A stretch of 6,982 nucleotides of DNA, from assembly GCA_016191715.1 (NCBI GenBank), contig JACPVN010000246.1, positions 1 through 6,982 of the forward strand, given 5' to 3'. This document shows positions 1-4,770 of the stretch, in pieces. Position numbers and translations under genes: made by a program. How positions within the stretch are numbered: the first letter of the stretch is position 1; each line of letters starts with the position of its first letter. This DNA is from Ignavibacteriota bacterium (GTDB lineage Bacteria > Bacteroidota > Ignavibacteria > UBA10030 > SZUA-254). The notes under the pieces were generated by a model. The model searched no databases. It was not told where the DNA came from and was given only the letters and a program-made list of their open reading frames with translations.

Positions 1-2
1 CT

Positions 3-1418
3 TCGTGCGGTATTGTTTGGGGACCGTTTGTCCAACTCTCAAAGCCGGGTGTCGGAGCGCATAGACCGTGTATTGTTGCACGGGGAGAGACGCTTCACGT
101 CACATGGGATTTTGGTGGTGGTTACCGTTTGCCCTATGCTCGTTCAACAGATGGAGGAATTACATGGGAAGAAACACGCGAGTTACTTCCCGATTCAACC
201 CAATATACTCGGTTAGCACTCAATCCTTATATTCTGGCAAATCAAAAAACTCTTTTTATCATTTACATTTCAACGCATGGTAATGGAGTAACACCTGTTT
301 ATTGTATTACCTCGACCGACGGAGGAACAACCTGGTCGAATCCGGTACCGACAACACCCGACTCAAGTTATAATGTTTTAGATGCCGCTATCCACGGAGA
401 TACGATAGTGGTGGTATATCCGACTGAACATAGAAAATTATTACGGTCTGCGGATGGTGGGAAAAGTTGGGAACTTTCAAAAAATAAACAACCCCGCGGT
501 GTGCCAAAACATGCACTCACACATGGAATCTTGCATCAAACGTATCAGGAAGATACAATTACTCACGTAGCATTCGAGACGATGTACCGTTGGTCAACTG
601 ATATTGGAGATTCGTGGAGCGATTCTCTTGTACTGACAACCATGGATGAAGATTATTCTTATCTCGCGGTAATCGGTACAGCCATCATTGATTCAGGAAA
701 GTCATATCTTTTTAGCAGTTGGCGCGATACAAAATACGGGTGCCGTACAATGGTTGGCTGTAGTGTCATTTTACGTCGTAGTACGGATAACGGGCAGACA
801 TGGGAACCGGAAAAAACTATGACTGAATTACCAAATGGTGTTACTCAACCTTTTTCTTTTGGTCTAATTTCTTCATATAGGAATATGATTGGCGTTGTGT
901 GGAATAATGATGAATTACGTCATATCAATTTTCGGTACAGTTTAAATGGTGGTACTACATGGTCAGATTTGTGTGATGTTACACCAAACGGTCGTGCAAG
1001 CCAACCGAGTAGTGCTGTTACAAGTTCGGCTTTCCATGTTGTATGGAGTGAGTATGAGTATGTGAATGACTATTGGAGAATATACTATCGACGCGGCGTA
1101 CTGTTTCCAAATGCTATGAATGAGGAAACTGTTCAACCTAAATCATTTATGTTAGAGCAAAATTATCCCAACCCGTTTAATTCTTCAACAGTAATTCGTT
1201 ATCAGTTATCAGTGAGCGGTTATGTAACGTTGAAAGTGTATAACTTGCTCGGACAAGAAGTAGCAACTTTGGTAGATGGGTTTCAGGAATCAGGCTCCAA
1301 GTCAGAGAAGTGGAATGTGAACGGATTGCCGAGCGGAGTCTATTATTACCGCTTAAATGTATTTCACAAAAACTTCGGAATGACATCGGTATCAAAAACA
1401 ATGGTTGTAACCAACTGA
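3..1418 (+). CDS. Asp-box (BNR) repeat beta-propeller protein with T9SS type A sorting domain, 5' partial
   Basis: The frame is open from the left window edge (first full codon at 3) to TGA at 1416-1418, giving 471 visible residues; the true start and any signal peptide lie outside. Six Asp-boxes are visible at residues 48-55 (STDGGITW), 104-111, 149-156, 198-205, 260-267 and 313-320 (SLNGGTTW), the number expected of a six-bladed sialidase-type propeller. After a short linker, residues about 378-471 form a T9SS type A sorting domain: LEQNYPNPFN, then a beta-rich stretch with LLGQEVATLVDG, LPSGVYYYRL, and a C-terminal TMVVTN. Such domains direct proteins exported by Sec through the type IX system to the surface or medium. 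The fold resembles exo-sialidases, but I cannot place the Arg triad or catalytic Tyr/Glu, so enzymatic activity is not claimed; it may be a binding or structural protein. The next gene lies 277 bp downstream on the same strand, also with Asp-boxes and a T9SS domain. The family call is firm; the function is unknown. Confidence 0.9.
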   Translation, partial: SCGIVWGPFVQLSKPGVGAHRPCIVARGETLHVTWDFGGGYRLPYARSTDGGITWEETRELLPDSTQYTRLALNPYILANQKTLFIIYISTHGNGVTPVYCITSTDGGTTWSNPVPTTPDSSYNVLDAAIHGDTIVVVYPTEHRKLLRSADGGKSWELSKNKQPRGVPKHALTHGILHQTYQEDTITHVAFETMYRWSTDIGDSWSDSLVLTTMDEDYSYLAVIGTAIIDSGKSYLFSSWRDTKYGCRTMVGCSVILRRSTDNGQTWEPEKTMTELPNGVTQPFSFGLISSYRNMIGVVWNNDELRHINFRYSLNGGTTWSDLCDVTPNGRASQPSSAVTSSAFHVVWSEYEYVNDYWRIYYRRGVLFPNAMNEETVQPKSFMLEQNYPNPFNSSTVIRYQLSVSGYVTLKVYNLLGQEVATLVDGFQESGSKSEKWNVNGLPSGVYYYRLNVFHKNFGMTSVSKTMVVTN

Positions 1419-1479
1419 ATAGAATATTAAAAGAGTGTTACATAGATGACAGGAAACATTCTGGGCATTATATAACAAG

Positions 1480-1509
1480 GAGAGGTGACGCCTCACAGCG
1501 TCACCCCTC
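1480..1509 (+). other. Strong inverted repeat (hairpin A) in the intergenic leader
   Basis: GGTGACGC (1484-1491) pairs perfectly with GCGTCACC (1498-1505) around a 6-base loop, CTCACA. After one A/C mismatch the stem continues with GAG (1480-1482) to CTC (1507-1509), for 11 pairs in total. No T-run follows, so it is not a classical intrinsic terminator. It lies 62 bp after the stop of the upstream gene. It may protect a 3' end or belong to the leader of the gene at 1696, or be a palindromic repeat element. It overlaps an alternative hairpin at 1493-1532. Confidence 0.65.
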
Positions 1510-1532
1510 GGATGAGGTTGACAAAGCTGTGA
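1493..1532 (+). other. Alternative hairpin (B), mutually exclusive with hairpin A
   Basis: TCACAGC (1493-1499) pairs with GCTGTGA (1526-1532). GTCA (1500-1503) pairs with TGAC (1519-1522) across an AAA bulge, and CCTC (1506-1509) pairs with GAGG (1514-1517) around a GGAT tetraloop. That gives 15 pairs with one bulge and one small internal loop. The left half (1498-1509) is the 3' arm of hairpin A, so the two folds compete. The pairing is read from the sequence; any switching function is inference. Confidence 0.55.
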
Positions 1533-1535
1533 AGA

Positions 1536-1556
1536 CTGTGTCGTTGTTCGACACGG
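1536..1556 (+). other. Hairpin C in the intergenic leader
   Basis: CTGTGTCG (1536-1543) pairs with CGACACGG (1549-1556), eight pairs including one G-T wobble, around a TTGTT loop. It starts four bases after hairpin B and has no T-run after it, so it adds to a compact structured block rather than acting as a terminator. No known RNA family was recognised. Confidence 0.5.
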
Positions 1557-1607
1557 AAATGCTTGTCATCTCGTCCCTAAAATACGAAACATTAACTAAC
1601 CGAACAA

Positions 1608-1670
1608 TTACCCGCTGTACCCGTTCAGGGTAACATTCGCTTCGTACGGATGCTGTGAGCGGCGGATTTT
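1608..1670 (+). other. Possible three-way-junction RNA element before the 1696 gene
   Basis: An outer stem CCGCT (1612-1616) with AGCGG (1658-1662) encloses two hairpins: TACCC (1618-1622) with GGGTA (1628-1632), and CATTCG (1634-1639) with CGGATG (1647-1652, one G-T pair). A second copy of the 5' arm, TTACCC at 1608-1613, could pair with GGGTAA (1628-1633) instead and would break the outer stem. The block is followed by CGG and a run of five T (1667-1671), which looks terminator-like, only about 13 bases before the ribosome binding site. It could be a cis-regulatory leader. It matches no riboswitch class I recognise, and chance pairing is possible because each stem is short. Confidence 0.35.
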
Positions 1671-1683
1671 TATAACCTATTTT

Positions 1684-1689
1684 AGGAGA
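1684..1689 (+). promoter_or_regulatory. Ribosome binding site for the 1696 gene
   Basis: AGGAGA, a near-perfect Shine-Dalgarno sequence, sits six bases before the ATG at 1696. It fixes the start: the frame is open upstream to a TAA at 1597-1599 but has no ATG there, and a typical signal peptide begins at this ATG. Confidence 0.85.
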
Positions 1690-1695
1690 TATACA

Positions 1696-4494
1696 ATGAA
1701 AACTTTATCGTTTTCTTTTATTCTTATCATTGCCATTGCAATGATGCTTTGTCCTTCTGTGCTCTATACGCAGTCGTGGCAATTTACCAACGGACCGAAT
1801 CGCATCCATGAAGTACTCGATATAGCAATCGGAAACGATGCGACCGGTCAAAGACTCTATGCAACCGATGTTGATGAGTTAAAAGTCTCAATCAATGGCG
1901 GTTCTACATGGTTACCTACAGAACAAACGCTACTACTTCCTGTTGTTGTTGCGGCAAAAGGGAATAACAAGAATCATGCTCTTGTTGCAAAAGATAGTTC
2001 TACTGTTGTGCATTATACAACGGACGGCGGTTCAACATGGATTCCTGTAACTCCCCAAGGGATAAGTACCGTATTTCAACCTCAACGACTTACAATCTCA
2101 ACTTCTGACCCAACGCTTGTATTTCTCGGAACAGAAAAAGTCAGTAATGGAAGTACACAGACATCACTTTGGAGAAGCGCTACTGGAGGTGCCGATTGGT
2201 TTTCAGTTGATTACTTTAAGGATTATGCGCGAACATATATAAATGACGTTCTTCCTCATACCAATGCAACATACGCAGATTACATTTTTGTTGCAGGTAC
2301 AAGCACTGATTTGATTGAACCGCTTGTAGAGGCTGAGGACCCAATTGGCTCACCACTATCCCAAGGGATATGGAGATCACCCGACAAAGGACTCACGTGG
2401 TCTGCCGAAATGGGTGGAATTCAGAGTACTGATAAAAACATAACGGCATTGGCATTATCCTATCGTGATGTAAACGACCAGGTGTTGTTTGCGGCGGTTG
2501 TAAAAACAACAGGTTCTGCCAAGTTGTATCAAACATTAAACCCTACAGCGTATTCTATCAACTGGAACGTATCGCCCGCATTACCATCTGCTATTACACA
2601 AGTTCGCTCAATGGCAGTGAGTCCTTCAGATGCCAGCGTAATATTACTTGCAACGGATGCAGGAATTTATCAATCAGCAGATAGAGCAGGTTCATGGACA
2701 GTACAAAATTCCGGACTACCGACTGCCGCACTCAATGTTCATCGTATCGTATTTGACCCTTCGGATGGAAATACTGCGTACGCAGCCACTGGTGTTTCCG
2801 TGTATAAAGGAATATGCCAAGCTGGAACATGGAGTTGGACTCAGCAAATTACAGGCATTACGTACTTAGACGCTTCGGCTGTAGCCGCGCACAATGGTAC
2901 ACTGTACAGTGTCGGTATAAATTGGTCTGGCATTGCAAAGTATTCCGGTGGCTCATGGGATATTATTACCACGATAGATAATTTTATCGGTGAAGAAGTC
3001 GCTATTAGTTCTACGAATCCTTCCTACGTTTTTGTTGGCGGTGCATTAGGAATTGTCAACAATTATGAAGATGCAGTATTATTTCAAAGTACAAACAGTG
3101 GTACAAGTTGGCCGAAAAAATATCAGTTAACCGCAGGTCATGTTGAAGTGATAGTTCCTGATACGAAAACGAACTCCCAATATGTTTTTACCGGAGTTGC
3201 TGGTACTCCCTCCACATATAATTTCTCTCGAAGTACGAATCACGGAAGTAATTGGTTACAGCAAACTATGTATCAATCTGGGGTCAGAGTAAATACGATT
3301 GCGGTGAATAAATCAAGTGGTAGTACATATTCAAGCGTCTGGTATGCAGGTTTGGGTACCGGACAGGGCGTTTGGAAAACATCTGATGGAGGTGCAAATT
3401 GGAGTAGGGTTGCTTTAAATACTTATTCGATTAATGCAGTAGCTCTCAACTCCAATACTTCAACACTTGCAAACACAATTTATGCGGCAAGTTCATCACA
3501 ACTCTGGAAAACGACAAATGGATTCACAGGCGTGTCAACACTTTCAACTCCTTTCACGGGGGCTCGGCGAATGCTGATGCACCCAACCTATCCGAACGAT
3601 GCAAATCATTTATGGGTTATAACCAACGATGGAAATAAGATTTATAAAACTGTAGATGGTGGAAGTAACTGGTATGAAGTTTCGACAAGTTCATTACCAA
3701 AACCAATGAACGATTTACGGAGAGACCCAGCAAATAGTCAGTTCATTTATGTCGCTACAAAGGAAGGAGTTTATAAAATTGACCCGTTGCCAGAGCCTCC
3801 AACTAATTTCAGAATTACAGCGACGACCATAGGTTGTGGAGGCGGTGGCGGTGAAGGGTTGAATGGAGGTGGCGTTGGCATGAATGGTAACGGCGGGGCT
3901 ACGATTGAATCTGGTGGTGGTGGATGTTCGTATTATCCTCGTCTCGCATGGGATGCTAATGCAGAACCAGAGGTTAATACTACGGGGGGTGAATATGAAG
4001 TATGGCGAAGCACTAATGCTTATTCAGGTTTTATACTCCATACAGCTTTACCGTATACGCAAACTTCTTATACAGATTGCGATGTATGCTATGGAATGAC
4101 TCCAGCTTATTATTACAAAGTACGTGCAAAAGAAGCAGGTGGAATTTATTCAGATTTTTCAGGCGTCATAGGAACACTGCCACAAAAAATAGGTTCGCCA
4201 GAGAATAATTCAGGCACATCAGAACAGCCAAGTATCGCAAAACTATTTCAGAACATTCCGAACCCGTTCAATCCTCAGACAACAATCAACTATTCACTTC
4301 CTGAAGATATGAATGTAAAACTCACTATCATTGACCTCTTAGGTCGAGAAGTAAAAACGCTTGTTGATGGAATAGAATCGAAAGGGTATAAATCTGTACG
4401 GTTCGACGGTACAGAACTTCCCAGTGGAATTTACTTCTATCGTTTACAGGCAGGTACATACACCGATATAAAGAAGATGTTATTGACAAAATGA
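1696..4494 (+). CDS. Secreted Asp-box (BNR/VPS10-like) propeller protein with FnIII-like domain and T9SS type A sorting domain
   Basis: Complete, 932 residues, starting at an ATG with a good ribosome binding site. Residues 1-25 form a Sec signal peptide: Lys2, a hydrophobic core at about 4-18, and likely cleavage near 25. Nine Asp-boxes are visible, at 65-72, 108-115, 161-168, 228-235, 327-334, 465-472, 513-520, 562-569 and 652-659; the gaps (for example 335-464) probably hold degenerate blades, so residues about 28-695 could make two propellers. A fibronectin type III-like domain follows at about 699-828, with a glycine-rich insert at 713-744 flanked by Cys714 and Cys744, and a CDVC motif at 795-798. 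Residues about 847-932 are a T9SS type A sorting domain (FQNIPNPFNP, LLGREVKTLVDG, LPSGIYFYRL, KKMLLTK). The protein should be exported and placed at the surface or released. No catalytic motif is recognised, so adhesion or carbohydrate/protein binding is only a guess. It ends before a terminator at 4619-4656, converging with the minus-strand gene. Confidence 0.92.
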   Translation: MKTLSFSFILIIAIAMMLCPSVLYTQSWQFTNGPNRIHEVLDIAIGNDATGQRLYATDVDELKVSINGGSTWLPTEQTLLLPVVVAAKGNNKNHALVAKDSSTVVHYTTDGGSTWIPVTPQGISTVFQPQRLTISTSDPTLVFLGTEKVSNGSTQTSLWRSATGGADWFSVDYFKDYARTYINDVLPHTNATYADYIFVAGTSTDLIEPLVEAEDPIGSPLSQGIWRSPDKGLTWSAEMGGIQSTDKNITALALSYRDVNDQVLFAAVVKTTGSAKLYQTLNPTAYSINWNVSPALPSAITQVRSMAVSPSDASVILLATDAGIYQSADRAGSWTVQNSGLPTAALNVHRIVFDPSDGNTAYAATGVSVYKGICQAGTWSWTQQITGITYLDASAVAAHNGTLYSVGINWSGIAKYSGGSWDIITTIDNFIGEEVAISSTNPSYVFVGGALGIVNNYEDAVLFQSTNSGTSWPKKYQLTAGHVEVIVPDTKTNSQYVFTGVAGTPSTYNFSRSTNHGSNWLQQTMYQSGVRVNTIAVNKSSGSTYSSVWYAGLGTGQGVWKTSDGGANWSRVALNTYSINAVALNSNTSTLANTIYAASSSQLWKTTNGFTGVSTLSTPFTGARRMLMHPTYPNDANHLWVITNDGNKIYKTVDGGSNWYEVSTSSLPKPMNDLRRDPANSQFIYVATKEGVYKIDPLPEPPTNFRITATTIGCGGGGGEGLNGGGVGMNGNGGATIESGGGGCSYYPRLAWDANAEPEVNTTGGEYEVWRSTNAYSGFILHTALPYTQTSYTDCDVCYGMTPAYYYKVRAKEAGGIYSDFSGVIGTLPQKIGSPENNSGTSEQPSIAKLFQNIPNPFNPQTTINYSLPEDMNVKLTIIDLLGREVKTLVDGIESKGYKSVRFDGTELPSGIYFYRLQAGTYTDIKKMLLTK
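3832..3927 (+). other. Cys-flanked glycine-rich insert within the FnIII-like domain
   Basis: Residues 713-744 of the 1696 gene are dominated by glycine (runs GGGGG and GGGG, with single Asn, Glu, Met and Val residues) and bounded by Cys714 and Cys744. They lie between the first strand (PPTNFRITAT) and the second (YYPRLAWDAN) of the domain, where ordinary FnIII domains have a short turn. The segment is in frame, and the domain pattern resumes cleanly after it, so it reads as a loop insertion rather than a frameshift. Confidence 0.75.
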
Positions 4495-4585
4495 TGTTGT
4501 CAATTCATCAGAAATCCCGGTATCTTTGCAGGCGAGATTGATGCATAACATAGTGTTCGAATAACATTTTGAAAATAGTGGATGA

Positions 4586-4606
4586 TTCTAAGATACATTC
4601 TTAGAA
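4586..4606. other. Perfect 7-bp inverted repeat after the plus-strand gene
   Basis: TTCTAAG (4586-4592) and CTTAGAA (4600-4606) pair perfectly around ATACATT. The stem is A/T-rich and not followed by a T-run, so it is more likely a minor 3'-UTR structure or operator-like palindrome than a terminator. It lies 12 bases before the terminator stem that starts at 4619. Confidence 0.4.
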
Positions 4607-4618
4607 CATAAGGAAGAT

Positions 4619-4656
4619 AAAATCCCGGACATAGTAGAATGCTCGGGATTTTTATT
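4619..4656. terminator. Rho-independent terminator between convergent genes, possibly bidirectional
   Basis: AAAATCCCG (4619-4627) pairs with CGGGATTTT (4644-4652), nine pairs. The stem can continue inside with CAT/ATG (4630-4632 with 4639-4641), closing an AGTAGA loop. On the plus strand it runs into TTTTTATTA, the expected U-tract, and ends transcription of the gene finishing at 4494. On the minus strand the A-run at 4619-4622 supplies a shorter U-tract, so it may also serve the gene finishing at 4771. Confidence 0.75.
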
Positions 4657-4659
4657 ACA

Positions 4660-4706
4660 CACCCCTCACCCCTCTTGCCAAAGGCATCCCTTTGGGACAT
4701 GAGTGG
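4660..4706. repeat. Palindromic intergenic element with CACCCCT tandem, REP-like candidate
   Basis: An inner hairpin CCAAAGG (4678-4684) with CCTTTGG (4689-4695) has seven perfect pairs and a CATC tetraloop. It is flanked by an imperfect outer pairing of CCCCTCTTG (4669-4677) with CATGAGTGG (4698-4706), seven of nine positions. The left arm begins with a tandem heptamer, CACCCCT CACCCCT (4660-4673). Nested palindromes of C/T-rich and G/A-rich arms between genes are typical of small interspersed repeats; copy number cannot be tested here. The word TCACCCCTC also occurs at 1501-1509 in the other intergenic region. Confidence 0.45.
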
Positions 4707-4732
4707 AATTATTAACCGTTATTGAATTACCC

Positions 4733-4764
4733 CCTCCATAACTCCAACACTCCAGTACTCCACT
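4733..4764. repeat. Tandem 8-bp repeat, four units of (A/C)CTCCANN
   Basis: Units are CCTCCATA, ACTCCAAC, ACTCCAGT and ACTCCACT in strict 8-base register. The array begins six bases beyond the stop codon of the minus-strand gene (4771-4773) and so lies in its 3' untranslated region. It could be a microsatellite formed by slippage; no function is evident. Confidence 0.55.
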
Positions 4765-4770
4765 CAGCAG

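Noticed and set aside
129..131. TTG as the start of the first gene
   Set aside because: The frame is open to the left edge and the residues before it continue propeller-like sequence, so this TTG is an internal Leu codon.
3..1133. Active sialidase
   Set aside because: Asp-boxes occur in many non-enzymatic propellers; the Arg triad and catalytic Tyr/Glu could not be placed.
1518..1546. TTGACA as a -35 promoter box
   Set aside because: The matching -10 position (TCGTTG) is poor, and the site lies inside hairpin B; Bacteroidota-type TTTG / TAnnTTTG elements were not found either.
1310..1633. 107-residue reading frame across the end of the first gene
   Set aside because: It overlaps the sorting domain out of frame and its translation is low-complexity and basic with no recognisable domain; it also runs through the hairpins.
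1419..1695. tRNA, known riboswitch or CRISPR array in the gap
   Set aside because: No cloverleaf with an acceptor stem, no conserved core of a riboswitch class I can recognise, and no regularly spaced direct repeats.
1741..1755. Cys19 as a lipoprotein lipobox
   Set aside because: The preceding residues are AMML; a lipobox needs a small residue (Gly, Ala or Ser) just before the Cys, and the T9SS tail explains export.
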